Shown: piece by piece, positions 17,225-26,590 of the stretch
Position numbering within the stretch: the first letter of the stretch is position 1
Layout of the letters: every line of letters starts with the position of its first letter
NCBI RefSeq assembly: GCF_038443705.2
Contig: NZ_CP151767.2
Span: 1,674,001 to 1,738,000, forward strand
Source of the DNA: Yoonia sp. SS1-5
GTDB taxonomy: Bacteria; Pseudomonadota; Alphaproteobacteria; Rhodobacterales; Rhodobacteraceae
Direction: 5' to 3'
Length of the DNA stretch: 64,000 nucleotides
Translations under genes and position numbers: made by a program
Notes under the pieces: generated by a model
What the model was told of the DNA's origin: nothing
Database searches by the model: none
The model's input: the letters and a program-made list of their open reading frames with translations, nothing else

Positions 17225-18646
17225 ATGACTTCCATAGAACATTTCTCGGAAATGCAGACGCCCGACGGCGTGCGCTACCCCTATGCCGCCTATGACGGGT
17301 GGTTCACATCGCAGGATACTGCGCGACTTTCAAAGAAAAGCCGCGAGGCCGAAGCGTTCTTTCGGCGCACCGGGATCACCTTCAACGTTTACGGACAGGC
17401 CGACGCGGAAGAGCGGTTGATCCCCTTTGATCTGGTCCCGCGTATCGTTTCCAACAAAGAGTGGACCAAGCTTGCCAAGGGCATTGATCAACGTGTCAGA
17501 GCCATCAACGCCTTTCTGCATGATATCTATAACCGGCAGGAAATCCTGCGCGCCGGTGTTGTCCCGGTTGAGCTGATCGCCCAAAATGATGCCTTTCTGC
17601 CGCAGATGATCGGGTTCACGCCGCCGGGGGATGTGTACACACATATCGTCGGCACGGACGTGGTGCGCACCGGCGAAGACGACTTTTTCGTGCTTGAGGA
17701 CAACGCGCGAACCCCGTCGGGCGTCAGTTACATGCTCGAAAACCGCGAAACCATGCTGCAAATGTTCCCCGAACTTTTCAGCAAGATCAAAGTGCAACCC
17801 GTCAGCGACTATCCCAAGAACCTGCGAAAATCGCTGGCCGCCTGCGCGCCGAAATCATGCAAAGGGCGCCCATGTGTGGCCGTTCTGACGCCGGGTATCC
17901 ACAATTCAGCCTATTACGAACATAGCTTTCTGGCCGATCAGATGGGTGTGGAACTGGTCGAAGGGCATGATTTGCGCGTCGTGGATGGCCATATCGCAAT
18001 GCGCACAACGCGCGGTTATAAAGTGATCGACGTGCTTTATCGCCGGGTTGACGATGCCTTCCTTGACCCGCTTACATTCGATCCGTCCTCCATGCTGGGC
18101 GTGCCTGGGATCATGGATGTCTACCGGGCCGGCAACATCGCCATCACAAACGCACCGGGTACCGGCGTGGCCGATGACAAGGCGATCTACAGCTACATGC
18201 CCGAGATCGTGGAATTCTACACCGGCGAGAAGGCCATTTTGAAAAACGTCGAGACCTATCGCTGCTCGGAACCGGATGCGTTGAAATACGTGCTGGATAA
18301 CCTTGCCGATCTGGTCGTCAAAGAGGTCCACGGATCCGGCGGTTACGGCATGCTGGTCGGACCGGCAGCCAGCAAACGGGAATTGGCGGACTTTACCGCC
18401 AAGCTGAAAGCCCGGCCTGCCAACTATATTGCCCAGCCGACCCTGTCCCTGTCCACGGTGCCTATTTTCACCAAGAAGGGGCTCGCGCCGCGCCATGTGG
18501 ATTTGCGGCCCTTTGCGCTTGTGTCACCCAACGGTGTGGATATCACGCCCGGCGGGCTGACCCGCGTGGCGCTGAAGGCGGGCAGCCTGGTGGTGAATTC
18601 AAGCCAGGGCGGCGGCACGAAAGATACCTGGGTACTGGAAGACTGA
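17225..18646 (+). CDS. Circularly permuted type 2 ATP-grasp protein (Anbu operon)
   Basis: 473 aa of the DUF404/DUF407 type. Family stretches are visible: RRTGITFNVYGQADAEERLIP, FVLEDNARTPSGVSYMLENR, VKEVHGSGGYGMLVGP and HVDLRPFALVSP. The fold is predicted to form an amide or peptide bond using ATP, but no substrate is known. It is the first gene of a four-gene operon with alpha-E, transglutaminase-like and Anbu genes, an association described for Anbu in many proteobacteria. Its stop overlaps the alpha-E start (TGATG). Confidence 0.93.
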   Translation: MTSIEHFSEMQTPDGVRYPYAAYDGWFTSQDTARLSKKSREAEAFFRRTGITFNVYGQADAEERLIPFDLVPRIVSNKEWTKLAKGIDQRVRAINAFLHDIYNRQEILRAGVVPVELIAQNDAFLPQMIGFTPPGDVYTHIVGTDVVRTGEDDFFVLEDNARTPSGVSYMLENRETMLQMFPELFSKIKVQPVSDYPKNLRKSLAACAPKSCKGRPCVAVLTPGIHNSAYYEHSFLADQMGVELVEGHDLRVVDGHIAMRTTRGYKVIDVLYRRVDDAFLDPLTFDPSSMLGVPGIMDVYRAGNIAITNAPGTGVADDKAIYSYMPEIVEFYTGEKAILKNVETYRCSEPDALKYVLDNLADLVVKEVHGSGGYGMLVGPAASKRELADFTAKLKARPANYIAQPTLSLSTVPIFTKKGLAPRHVDLRPFALVSPNGVDITPGGLTRVALKAGSLVVNSSQGGGTKDTWVLED

Positions 18647-19587
18647 TGTTAGGAAAAACCGCAGGCGGCCTCTACTGGATGTTCCGTTCGCTTGAGCGGG
18701 CCGAGAACACAGCCCGACTGATCGAAGCCGGGTTCCGGATCGCATTGACCCGCTCAACCGACACGGCATCAGAATGGCGGTCGGTGATTGTGACCTCTGC
18801 TGCGCAAGCCGCTTATGAGGCAAATCACGATGGGTATGACAGCGGACAGGTGGTCAACTTCCTGCTGCGGGACAAGACCAATCCAAGTTCGGTCTATTCC
18901 GTCTTCAAATCGGCGCGCGACAATGCCCGGCTTGTCCGGACGGCCCTGACGACCGAGGTCTGGTCCGCGATCAACGAGACATGGATGCTGCTGGCCGATC
19001 TGTTGAAACGGCCCATCAAGGAAACCGACCTGCCCGATCTGCTGGCAACCATTCGCCAGCAATCGGCACTTGTGCGGGGGGCGCTGCACGGCACCATGCT
19101 GCGCAATGACATCTATGATTTCTGCCGGATCGGCACCTTTGTGGAACGGATGGACAACACCGCCCGGATCGTTGACGTGAAATATTACGCGCTGCTGCCG
19201 TCACCATCCTATGTGGGCAGCCGCATGGACAATGTGCAATGGGAGACCATCCTGCGGTCGGTCTCGGCGCACCGATCCTACAGGTGGGCGACCGATGATG
19301 AGTTTTCAGCGGGGTCCATTGCGAATTTCTTGATCCTTGATCGCCGGATGCCACGGTCGCTGTCATTTTGCTGTTCGCAGGTATCCTCTAATCTTGGGTA
19401 TCTGGCCGAGGAATATGGCGGACGGATGGCCTGCCATGACAAGGCTGATGCGCTGATGGCCCGACTGAAAGACCGGGATATCGATTCCATTTTCGAAGAG
19501 GGGCTGCACGAATTCCTGACATCGGTGATCAGCGACACCGCCAGCCTCGGCCAACAGATTGAACAAGACTACAGGTTCAATAACTGA
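18646..19587 (+). CDS. Alpha-E domain protein (DUF403)
   Basis: 313 aa, mostly helical, with the family opening MLGKTAGGLYWMFRSLERAENTARL and later LVRGALHGTMLRNDIYDFCRIGTFVERMDNTARI. Biochemical function is unknown; it is consistently encoded with the permuted ATP-grasp protein and is presumed to act with it. Start and stop abut neighbours (1-base overlap upstream, 1 bp gap downstream). Confidence 0.93.
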   Translation: MLGKTAGGLYWMFRSLERAENTARLIEAGFRIALTRSTDTASEWRSVIVTSAAQAAYEANHDGYDSGQVVNFLLRDKTNPSSVYSVFKSARDNARLVRTALTTEVWSAINETWMLLADLLKRPIKETDLPDLLATIRQQSALVRGALHGTMLRNDIYDFCRIGTFVERMDNTARIVDVKYYALLPSPSYVGSRMDNVQWETILRSVSAHRSYRWATDDEFSAGSIANFLILDRRMPRSLSFCCSQVSSNLGYLAEEYGGRMACHDKADALMARLKDRDIDSIFEEGLHEFLTSVISDTASLGQQIEQDYRFNN

Positions 19588-19588
19588 C

Positions 19589-20386
19589 ATGCAGCTTTCG
19601 ATCCGACATACGACCCAATATGCCTATGACCAGCCGGTGACCTACACGCTGCAGAAAGTCAGGTTGCGCCCGCTGACATCCGATGTGCAGACCGTTCAGG
19701 ACTGGAGCCTGCAGATTGACGGCGGCAAGGTCGAGGCAAGCTATACCGATCACTACGGCAATCACGTGGATCTTGTCAGCGCCGATCCCGGGACAGGCGG
19801 CCTGACCCTGACCGCCAGCGGAACGATCGACACCAAGGATGCGGCTGGCATTTTTGGCAAGCGTTACGGCCGTGCGCCGCTGTGGCACTTTCGGCAGCAG
19901 ACCCTGCTGACCAAGCCCGGCACAGGCATACGGGCATTGTCCAAGGCTTTGAACGGCACAGACGATATGCTGGGCAGCCTGCACGAAATATCCGCCGCCA
20001 TCCTTGAGGCAGCCCCCTACAGAACAGGTGAAACGCAAGCCGAAACAACCGGCGAAGAGGCGCTAAAACACGGGTTTGGCGTCTGCCAGGATCACAGCCA
20101 TATCATGATCGGGGCAGCACGGCAGGCTGGCCTGCCCGCCCGCTATGTCAGCGGATACCTGATGCTGGACGGCCAGATTGACCAGGATGCCAGCCACGCC
20201 TGGGCCGAGGTCCATCTGGACGATCTGGGATGGGTTGGCTTTGATGTCTCAAACGGGATTTCACCGGATGAACGCTATGTCCGGATCGCCATTGGGCGCG
20301 ACGCGCAGGATGCCGCACCGATTTCCGGCCTTCGCATGGGTCCAGGGTCCGAGAGTTTGATTGTATCTTTACAGGTCCAGCAATAA
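19589..20386 (+). CDS. Transglutaminase-like cysteine protease-fold protein (Anbu operon)
   Basis: 265 aa from ATG 19589, one base after the alpha-E stop. It has the bacterial transglutaminase N-terminal domain (MQLSIRHTTQYAYDQPVTYT) and a core with a Cys-His-Asp triad: Cys in GVCQDHSH, His in ASHAWAEV, Asp in WVGFDVSNG. No signal peptide, so it is cytoplasmic. In Anbu operons this protein is a candidate peptidase or amidase acting on the product of the ATP-grasp partner; that role is inference. Confidence 0.92.
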   Translation: MQLSIRHTTQYAYDQPVTYTLQKVRLRPLTSDVQTVQDWSLQIDGGKVEASYTDHYGNHVDLVSADPGTGGLTLTASGTIDTKDAAGIFGKRYGRAPLWHFRQQTLLTKPGTGIRALSKALNGTDDMLGSLHEISAAILEAAPYRTGETQAETTGEEALKHGFGVCQDHSHIMIGAARQAGLPARYVSGYLMLDGQIDQDASHAWAEVHLDDLGWVGFDVSNGISPDERYVRIAIGRDAQDAAPISGLRMGPGSESLIVSLQVQQ

Positions 20387-20421
20387 ATATCTGACTTGGA
20401 CCTATCATTGGATCACCTGAT

Positions 20422-21153
20422 ATGACTTATGGCGTTGGCATGCGCATCAATCGCGGGCTTGTCTTTATGTCCGACACCCGCACAAGCGCGGGCGTCGACA
20501 ACTTTGCCACAACCCGCAAGATGTTCACCTGGACCATTCCGGGCGAACGTAAGATCACGATATTGACGGCTGGCAACCTCGCCACAACCCAGTCGCTGAT
20601 CAGCCTGTTGGAGGAACGGTCCCATGTTGTCGAGGATCGTGATCCCAGCATCCTGAAACAGCCGACGATGTTCCAGGTCGCAAGGCTGGTCGGGGATACG
20701 TTGAAAGAGGTGATTGCCGAAAGTTCACCAAATGGCCAGACATCCGATGATCAGTTTCGGGCATCTGTGATCCTGGGCGGACAAATCGGTGACGGAAAGC
20801 CGACGATTTTTCTGATCTACCCCGAGGGGAATTTCATCGAAATATCCGACGACACACCGTTCTTTCAGATCGGCGAGACGAAATACGGCAAGCCCATCAT
20901 CGTCCGCGCCTATGATCCGGATATGAGCTTTGAAGACGCGATCAAGCTGCTTCTTGTGTCCTTCGATTCGACGGTAAAGGCCAACCTGTCCGTCGGCCTG
21001 CCCTTCGATGTCGAGATTTACGAAGACGGATCGTTCAGCTCTGACCGGCACAAGCGGGTCGAAAGCACCGACCCCGTCTATCAGGCGATATCCGAAGACT
21101 GGGGCGACGCGCTAAAGGCCGCGTTCAAAGGTCTGCCCAGCTACAATATCTGA
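20422..21153 (+). CDS. Anbu, proteasome-like N-terminal nucleophile hydrolase
   Basis: 243 aa. The N-terminus MTYGVGMRINRGLVFMSDTRTSAGVD is the Anbu signature; removal of Met1 leaves Thr as the predicted nucleophile, with the conserved SDTRT after it. Anbu is a distant relative of HslV and 20S beta subunits that forms ring or helical assemblies; its substrate is unsettled. Context (ATP-grasp, alpha-E, transglutaminase upstream) is the classic operon. It converges with the aldolase gene with only 2 bp between stops. Confidence 0.93.
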   Translation: MTYGVGMRINRGLVFMSDTRTSAGVDNFATTRKMFTWTIPGERKITILTAGNLATTQSLISLLEERSHVVEDRDPSILKQPTMFQVARLVGDTLKEVIAESSPNGQTSDDQFRASVILGGQIGDGKPTIFLIYPEGNFIEISDDTPFFQIGETKYGKPIIVRAYDPDMSFEDAIKLLLVSFDSTVKANLSVGLPFDVEIYEDGSFSSDRHKRVESTDPVYQAISEDWGDALKAAFKGLPSYNI

Positions 21154-21155
21154 CC

Positions 21156-21809
21156 TTAGCGCCCGTAGCTTGCAAAGCTTTCCAGCGCCTCGGCGATCTC
21201 GGCCTCGGTCAGCAAGACGGGGTCGCCGGTGGATACGGCAATGGTAAAGATGCGTGTAAGGTTCTCGAGCTCTGCCATCCGCCACAATGCCTGGTCCAGC
21301 GTCGCACCCAGCGTAATGGCCCCATGATTGGCCAACAGGCAGGCATCCCGGGCCTGCAGCGCGGATGCGACAAGGCCCGCCAGTGCCGCGCTGCCGAAAA
21401 GCGCATAGTCGGTCACGGGAACATCCGCACCGCCAAAAGCCGCGACCATATAGTGAATGGCCGGGATCGGTTTGCGCAATGTCGAAATGGCCGTCGCATG
21501 GGGTGGGTGGGCATGCACCACGGCCGCGACATCTGGTCTGGCCTGCAGGGCGGATTGATGGAATTGCCACTCTGTCGATGGCTTTGGGGTATCTTTGGGG
21601 TCAGGCGCACCGGTGGTCGGGATCTGGCAGATCATGGCCGGCGTCATTTCGGCATATGGCACGGCTGAGGGTGTGATCAACACACCACCCGACGTCCTGA
21701 CCGAGATATTCCCGGACGATCCGTGGTTGATCCCGGCCTGCCCCATCCAGATACAGGCATCAATCATGGACTGACGGGTGGCCGTATTGTCGGGCAGCAC
21801 ATTTGCCAT
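21156..21809 (-). CDS. Class II aldolase/adducin family protein
   Basis: 217 aa, the usual size for L-fuculose-phosphate aldolase-like enzymes. Metal ligands are visible: His residues in VVHAHPPHAT and in LANHGAITLG; the acidic residue lies in KPSTEWQFH. GINHGSSGNISVR is the typical N-terminal phosphate/substrate loop. Substrate cannot be told: sugar-phosphate aldolase or 3-oxo-tetronate 4-phosphate decarboxylase (OtnC-like) are both possible. No pathway partner is adjacent. Confidence 0.88.
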   Translation of the reverse strand: MANVLPDNTATRQSMIDACIWMGQAGINHGSSGNISVRTSGGVLITPSAVPYAEMTPAMICQIPTTGAPDPKDTPKPSTEWQFHQSALQARPDVAAVVHAHPPHATAISTLRKPIPAIHYMVAAFGGADVPVTDYALFGSAALAGLVASALQARDACLLANHGAITLGATLDQALWRMAELENLTRIFTIAVSTGDPVLLTEAEIAEALESFASYGR

Positions 21810-21903
21810 GCAGGGGAACTACCTTTTGATCTGGGGCGCATGGGCAACCTGCCCAACGACCACGCGCATTGTCAACAGCGGGCGGCCCTTGCACGGGGCA
21901 ACG

Positions 21904-21931
21904 AAAAAGGCCGCCCAGTTCCGGCGGCCTT
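21904..21931 (-). terminator. Rho-independent terminator of the VPLPA-CTERM gene
   Basis: On the minus strand AAGGCCGCC (21931-21923) pairs with GGCGGCCTT (21915-21907) around a 7 nt loop and runs into TTTTT. It lies 24 bases after the stop of the gene at 21955-22719. Confidence 0.92.
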
Positions 21932-21954
21932 AACGTCGTTTTGTTCTGTTGCGA

Positions 21955-22719
21955 TCAGGCCCGCGCGGGAACCAGTTCAGGTTCGCGCTTTTGCAGCACC
22001 TGAAGAAGACCCAGCGCGCCAACCGCTGCCAGCAAAAGCAACAGCGCAGGCGGAAGTGGCACGTTGGAAATCCCCTCGGACCCGCCTTCGAGCACATCGA
22101 GATCAAGGGCGAGTGTCACTGCACCAAGGAACCCACCACCTTCAAGGCCGGTGAAGTCGATCAACAGGCGGGTGAAGGCGTCCATGCCGGGCGCATGTCC
22201 GACCATCTGCACCAGACCACTATAGGTCGCGTGAACAGACCCGATCAGGCTGCTATCCGCAGTGTTCCATGAATTGAACGCGTTCAGATGCACCGGGATG
22301 CCGCTGGACGTTGTCGGCGTGTTGCCAACTTCGCCCTCGTGATATCCGGCGTCAAAAATCACACCCGATGCCGCAAGATCAAACGACAGCGATGCAAGAC
22401 CGCGATGCGCCGTCAGATCAAAACCCCACCAGCGGTAGCGCAATCCGATATCATCGCTGTTGATGCCAGCTGTCCATTGCGATGTCTGTGTCCAGATCAT
22501 CGACTCGGTTGTGCCATCTACATAAGTGGCTGTGACCAGCGAGCCGTGAAAATCCGTAGAATAGGTTGCAGTGTTGCTGCGGACCCCATCGACGGTTTCG
22601 TATTCGACTTCCAGCTTGTGCGAGATGTCCAGGGTCGCTGCATTTGCAGCTGATCCAAGGGCCAAAGCAGAAAAGACAACTGCTTTGAAGAATGCTTTTG
22701 AAGCGCGAAATGTGCTCAT
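21955..22719 (-). CDS. VPLPA-CTERM sorting domain protein, secreted
   Basis: 254 aa. A signal peptide (about 1-27, ending SAANA) and a C-terminal tripartite sorting tail are both present: NVPLPPALLLL, a hydrophobic helix, and a polar/basic end (QKREPELVPARA). This is the VPLPA-CTERM signal, a PEP-CTERM variant recognised by an exosortase, which cleaves the tail in the inner membrane. The body is about 190 residues of beta-rich sequence with no domain I recognise. Exosortase substrates are usually linked to exopolysaccharide, which fits the locus that starts here. It has its own terminator. Confidence 0.88.
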   Translation of the reverse strand: MSTFRASKAFFKAVVFSALALGSAANAATLDISHKLEVEYETVDGVRSNTATYSTDFHGSLVTATYVDGTTESMIWTQTSQWTAGINSDDIGLRYRWWGFDLTAHRGLASLSFDLAASGVIFDAGYHEGEVGNTPTTSSGIPVHLNAFNSWNTADSSLIGSVHATYSGLVQMVGHAPGMDAFTRLLIDFTGLEGGGFLGAVTLALDLDVLEGGSEGISNVPLPPALLLLLAAVGALGLLQVLQKREPELVPARA

Positions 22720-22989
22720 ATTATGTCACCAATTAACAAAATGTTGTCTTTGTATGGCCCAAGGATGTCATCTTGACAACGCCAAATGAAGACTGCAGCC
22801 GCCACCGCAACAATACCGTTACGTCACTGCAACTGTTGCCGCTGCGGGAACAGGTTTTGTTACGCAGCGATACAATCTGTCACAGGGCTACCGCAAAAGG
22901 TGCATCACACCGGATGGCGACTGGACAGACCGACATCACTTGCCTATGTGTGGCGACGTTTTTATTCCGTTTTTTGGTTCCTATTCATT

Positions 22990-24051
22990 ATGATGTCTTT
23001 CAGACCATTGCATGCCCAAATCCGCCGTCGGCTTGGCAGGGCGCTTCCTGATTTGCTGGAAAACGCCGCTGATCGGTGGGAGGTCGCACCCGGCGCCACC
23101 CGGCATACCCCACCCGCGATTTTCCTGCCCGATCAGATCGACCGGATCGCTGATACAGAATTTTCGCCCCCGGCCGAGGTCATCCGCGCCTTTGAAGGTG
23201 GCTACGACACGACCGAAGCCCCCACGGTGGGATATCGGCTGCGTCACGTGGATCTGGCGGATGGGGTTCTCTATGCAAAGGGCCGTGAACGCCATCTGCG
23301 CGCCCGCTCTTCGCGATCCTTGTCCTACCGCAAACCCACAGCCGCGATGAATGCGGTCATGTATGAAAGCTGGATCGGCAATCGCTGGTTCGGGACATGG
23401 CTGCGGCAGGATTGCCTGACGCATTTTCTGACCGAAGGGCTCGGCACAGTGGTGACGACATCGCCCACGCCATCAGGGCATGTTCCCCGATACGAAGAGT
23501 TGCTTGGCATGGCGCCGCAGCGCGTTCAAAGCATGCATTTTGACGAATTGATCCTGTTCGAGGATTTGCCCAACAACAGCGCCAAGGCCGACCGTGCGCG
23601 CCAATTGCGGGCCCGTTTGCTGGACGGTCGGGACGTCAAACCGCTACCCGGGGTGTTTATCGTACGTGGCCGGTCCGGCGATGCGCGGGTTCTGGAAAAC
23701 GAACTTGAGATCGCGCAACAGCTGGCCGACACATATGGCTTTCATATCCTTGACCCGGCCAAGGCCACCGTTGATGAAATCGCCGAAACCTGTGGTGAGG
23801 CCGCGATCATCGCCGGGATCGAGGGAAGCCACCTGGCCCATGGTCTGGCCACCATGCCCGGGCATGCGACGCTACTGGTTATTCAGCCCCCCGACCGGGT
23901 TGTTGCCACGCTTAAAATGGTGACGGATCGGCAGGATCAACGTTATGCCTTTGTGGTCGGTCAAGGGACGCAGGACGGTTTTCAGGTGAACTGGGACGAT
24001 CTGCAACGCACCATTGATTTGCTGGATAAATCAGCAAAACGCCCGACTTGA
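22990..24051 (+). CDS. Glycosyltransferase family 61 (DUF563) protein
   Basis: 353 aa from ATG 22990 (ATG 22993 also possible). The start is inferred because the upstream in-frame extension is Cys/Arg-rich and unlike any GT61 N-terminus; no strong ribosome binding site is seen. Family features: YESWIGNRWFGTWLRQDC, DARVLENELEIAQQLADTYGF and AAIIAGIEGSHLAHGLATMP, which form the GT61 catalytic core. Likely a polysaccharide glycosyltransferase of the adjoining locus. Divergent from the VPLPA-CTERM gene across 270 bp in which I see no confident promoter. Confidence 0.85.
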   Translation: MMSFRPLHAQIRRRLGRALPDLLENAADRWEVAPGATRHTPPAIFLPDQIDRIADTEFSPPAEVIRAFEGGYDTTEAPTVGYRLRHVDLADGVLYAKGRERHLRARSSRSLSYRKPTAAMNAVMYESWIGNRWFGTWLRQDCLTHFLTEGLGTVVTTSPTPSGHVPRYEELLGMAPQRVQSMHFDELILFEDLPNNSAKADRARQLRARLLDGRDVKPLPGVFIVRGRSGDARVLENELEIAQQLADTYGFHILDPAKATVDEIAETCGEAAIIAGIEGSHLAHGLATMPGHATLLVIQPPDRVVATLKMVTDRQDQRYAFVVGQGTQDGFQVNWDDLQRTIDLLDKSAKRPT

Positions 24052-24192
24052 CGGCAACACACAACAGATTTGCAACAACCGCGATTTGACGCACCCGCCC
24101 AGCGCCCGAACCGCCGGATAAACCTTGTGAAATACCATGTGCTATGAAATGACTTCGCCCGTTATGTGGGCCCCTGTTTGGAGAGAAAACAC

Positions 24193-24741
24193 GTGTTTCG
24201 TGTGACAAAAGACGACTATATACGGCACGGCCGTTCCCTCGTTGAACCCGCATTTGTCTCGCTTCAGGTCTACCGCTATGGACGCTGGGCCATCGGGATC
24301 AAAAATCCCGTTGGGCGATGGGTCGCCAACAAGGGCTATGGTCTGATGAAATTCTTCATCCTGAATGTCACCAAGGTCTGGATCCCCCCGCAGGTACAGA
24401 TCGGCGAGGCATTTCACATCATCCACGCCGAAGGGTCCCTGTCTATCCACCCAAATGTGGTGATCGGCGACCGGTGTGGCGTGATGCATAACGTCACAAT
24501 TGGCACCAATATGGGCGAAAAGGCCCCGGTGATCGGTGATGATGTGTTCATCGGCGTGAACTCGACCATTCTGGGCAATGTGCGCATCGGGGACCGCGTG
24601 CATATTGGCGCAAATACGGCGGTATCCACCAACGTCCCATCGGATTCCACGGTGATTGGATCACCGGCAAAGGTCTTCCCGCGCCTGGCCATGTTCGCTG
24701 CCAAAAAACCCGCAGCGAATGACACGGACAAGGACAGCTGA
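24193..24741 (+). CDS. Hexapeptide-repeat acyltransferase, CysE-like
   Basis: About 182 aa from GTG 24193, chosen because GGAGAG lies about 9 bases upstream; GTG 24166 is the alternative. Residues about 70-160 are left-handed beta-helix hexapeptide repeats (IHPNVVIGDRCGVMHNVTIG, VIGDDVFIGVNSTILGNVRI), as in serine O-acetyltransferases. It lacks the N-terminal CysE helical domain, so it more likely acetylates a sugar or carrier-bound intermediate. It is 2 bp upstream of the acyl-CoA ligase gene and probably co-transcribed with it. Confidence 0.85.
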   Translation: MFRVTKDDYIRHGRSLVEPAFVSLQVYRYGRWAIGIKNPVGRWVANKGYGLMKFFILNVTKVWIPPQVQIGEAFHIIHAEGSLSIHPNVVIGDRCGVMHNVTIGTNMGEKAPVIGDDVFIGVNSTILGNVRIGDRVHIGANTAVSTNVPSDSTVIGSPAKVFPRLAMFAAKKPAANDTDKDS

Positions 24742-24743
24742 CC

Positions 24744-26312
24744 ATGGGCGGATCAAGCATTTACAGACTGATGGCCGATAATCTGCCCGCCAAGGCGGAT
24801 AAGACGGCGCTGATCGACGCAAAACAGCGCGTGAGCTATGCCGAAATGTCGGCCGAGGCTGATCTGGTCGCTGACTATCTGACCGGCATCGGGGTCAAGG
24901 CGGGCGACCGGATTATCGTTCACCTGCGCAAAAGCATTCAGGAAGCCACGGCAATGTTTGGCGCGGCCAAAATCGGCGCGGTCGTTGTCAACGTAAATAC
25001 ACAATGGACGGCCGAGCAACTGGGCTATGTCGCGTCCGATGCCGGCGCCGCCGCGTTGATCACCAACGCAGCAGCCCTGAAAAATCTGACCGCAGATAAG
25101 ATGCCTGATGGTCTGCTGGGCGTGCTGGTCGAGGGTAAAGTCGCAGCACTGGCCGACGGCCAGCAATCATGGTCCGCCCTGACACCGACGGGCGCCGGTC
25201 AGGAACATCATCCGGCTGCGGATGCGCTGGCGATGATCATCTACACGTCCGGCTCTACCGGGATGCCCAAGGGCGTCATGCTGAGCCATAGCAACATCCG
25301 CACCGGCGCGATGTCGGTCACCGAATATCTGGGCCTTGGCGAAGATGATCGGCTGCTTTCCGTGCTGCCCTACAGCTTTGACGCGGGCCTCAATCAGCTG
25401 ACCACCATGATGCTGGTTGGCGGCAGCGTGGTGCACCAACCCGTCGTCATGCCGACCGAGGTCGTCAAAGCGATCGTGCAAAATGGGGTAACCGGTTTCG
25501 CCGGCGTCCCGCCGCTTTGGAACCAGGTTGTCCGGCTTTTGGACAAGGCCCCCACGGAACTGCCCACATTGCGGTTGATCACAAATACGGGCGGCAAGAT
25601 CCCACCTGACATCCTTGAAAAAATGCCGCGCGTCTTCCCCGGCGTCGAAATCTTCCTGATGTATGGGCTGACCGAAGCGTTCAGGTCCACCTTTTTGCCG
25701 CCATCTCGTTTTGCCGCCAAAATGGGGTCGATCGGGCAAGCGGTGCCTTATGCCCAGGTTTACATCATCCAGCACGGCAAAGGTGTTGCTGGTCCGGGCG
25801 AACAGGGTGAATTGGTGCATGCGGGGCCCCTGGTCAGCATGGGATACTGGCAGAAACCTGACCTGTCCGCAGACAAGATCAAACCATGCCCTGAACTGGC
25901 GGATATCCTGGGCGACGCGCCTGTTGTCTATAGCGGTGATCTGGTTCGCGTGGATGAAGACGGGGATCTTTGGTTTGTCGGCCGCGTGGATGACATGATC
26001 AAGACCAGCGGGTTCCGGTTAAGCCCGACAGAGGTTGAGGATCTGGTATCGCGCAGTGGCATGGCCGCGGATGTTGTGGCCTACGGCGTGGATGACGATG
26101 ATCTGGGCCAGGTTGTGCATGTGGCACTGACAGGTATCGGCGATTTTGATCAGGCGGCCCTGATGGCGCATTGCCGCAAGACGATGCCCCATTACATGGT
26201 GCCCCGGGTCGTCTATCTTTGGCCTGGCGCAATGCCACGTACCGCCAGCGGGAAACTCGACCGCCCTGCAATTATTGCAGAATCAAAGGCCCAGCTTCAA
26301 AGTGGCGCCTGA
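24744..26312 (+). CDS. Acyl-CoA ligase (AMP-forming), exosortase A system-associated type
   Basis: 522 aa ANL-superfamily adenylating enzyme. Motifs: IYTSGSTGMPKGVMLSHSN (A3-like P-loop), MYGLTEAF, YSGDLVRVDEDGDLWFVGR, and the C-terminal SGKLDRP catalytic Lys region. Together with the ACP and PLP decarboxylase that follow, it reproduces the conserved three-gene set known from exosortase A/PEP-CTERM polysaccharide loci. It probably adenylates a carboxylic or amino acid and loads it on the small ACP; the substrate is unknown. Confidence 0.9.
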   Translation: MGGSSIYRLMADNLPAKADKTALIDAKQRVSYAEMSAEADLVADYLTGIGVKAGDRIIVHLRKSIQEATAMFGAAKIGAVVVNVNTQWTAEQLGYVASDAGAAALITNAAALKNLTADKMPDGLLGVLVEGKVAALADGQQSWSALTPTGAGQEHHPAADALAMIIYTSGSTGMPKGVMLSHSNIRTGAMSVTEYLGLGEDDRLLSVLPYSFDAGLNQLTTMMLVGGSVVHQPVVMPTEVVKAIVQNGVTGFAGVPPLWNQVVRLLDKAPTELPTLRLITNTGGKIPPDILEKMPRVFPGVEIFLMYGLTEAFRSTFLPPSRFAAKMGSIGQAVPYAQVYIIQHGKGVAGPGEQGELVHAGPLVSMGYWQKPDLSADKIKPCPELADILGDAPVVYSGDLVRVDEDGDLWFVGRVDDMIKTSGFRLSPTEVEDLVSRSGMAADVVAYGVDDDDLGQVVHVALTGIGDFDQAALMAHCRKTMPHYMVPRVVYLWPGAMPRTASGKLDRPAIIAESKAQLQSGA

Positions 26313-26352
26313 CCTCAGACATTTTCCGATTTTATGAAGGAACCAATTGCAA

Positions 26353-26589
26353 ATGGCCTTAACGACCGATGATTTGATCGCCTATCTCAAGAACGAACTG
26401 AACCTTGAAGAAGATATCGACGCCGAAACAGAATTGTTTTCCTCCGGCATGCTGGACTCTGTGGCCATGATGAACGTGATTGGTTTCGTCGAAGAAAAGG
26501 CCCGGATCGAGGTGCATCCGGGCGACGTCACGCTGGAAAATTTCGACACGGTCGGACGGATCGTGCAGCTAGCGGAAAGTCAGGCCTAG
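26353..26589 (+). CDS. Acyl carrier protein, stand-alone
   Basis: 78 aa from ATG 26353 (GAAGGA upstream; TTG 26347 is in frame). The 4'-phosphopantetheine Ser is in the GMLDSVAMMN motif near residue 36. It sits between an acyl-CoA ligase and a PLP decarboxylase, so the carried group is probably loaded and decarboxylated or transferred by these neighbours. The PPTase at 56297 could modify it. Confidence 0.9.
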   Translation: MALTTDDLIAYLKNELNLEEDIDAETELFSSGMLDSVAMMNVIGFVEEKARIEVHPGDVTLENFDTVGRIVQLAESQA

Positions 26590-26590
26590 T

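Noticed and set aside
22786..22989. Upstream extension of the GT61 protein
   Set aside because: The 68 extra residues are Cys/Arg-rich and unlike a GT61 N-terminus; the ATG pair at 22990/22993 is preferred, though without a strong ribosome binding site.
24193..24741. Annotation as cysteine biosynthetic serine acetyltransferase
   Set aside because: The N-terminal CysE helical domain is missing and the neighbours are polysaccharide-type genes; only the beta-helix acyltransferase core is supported.
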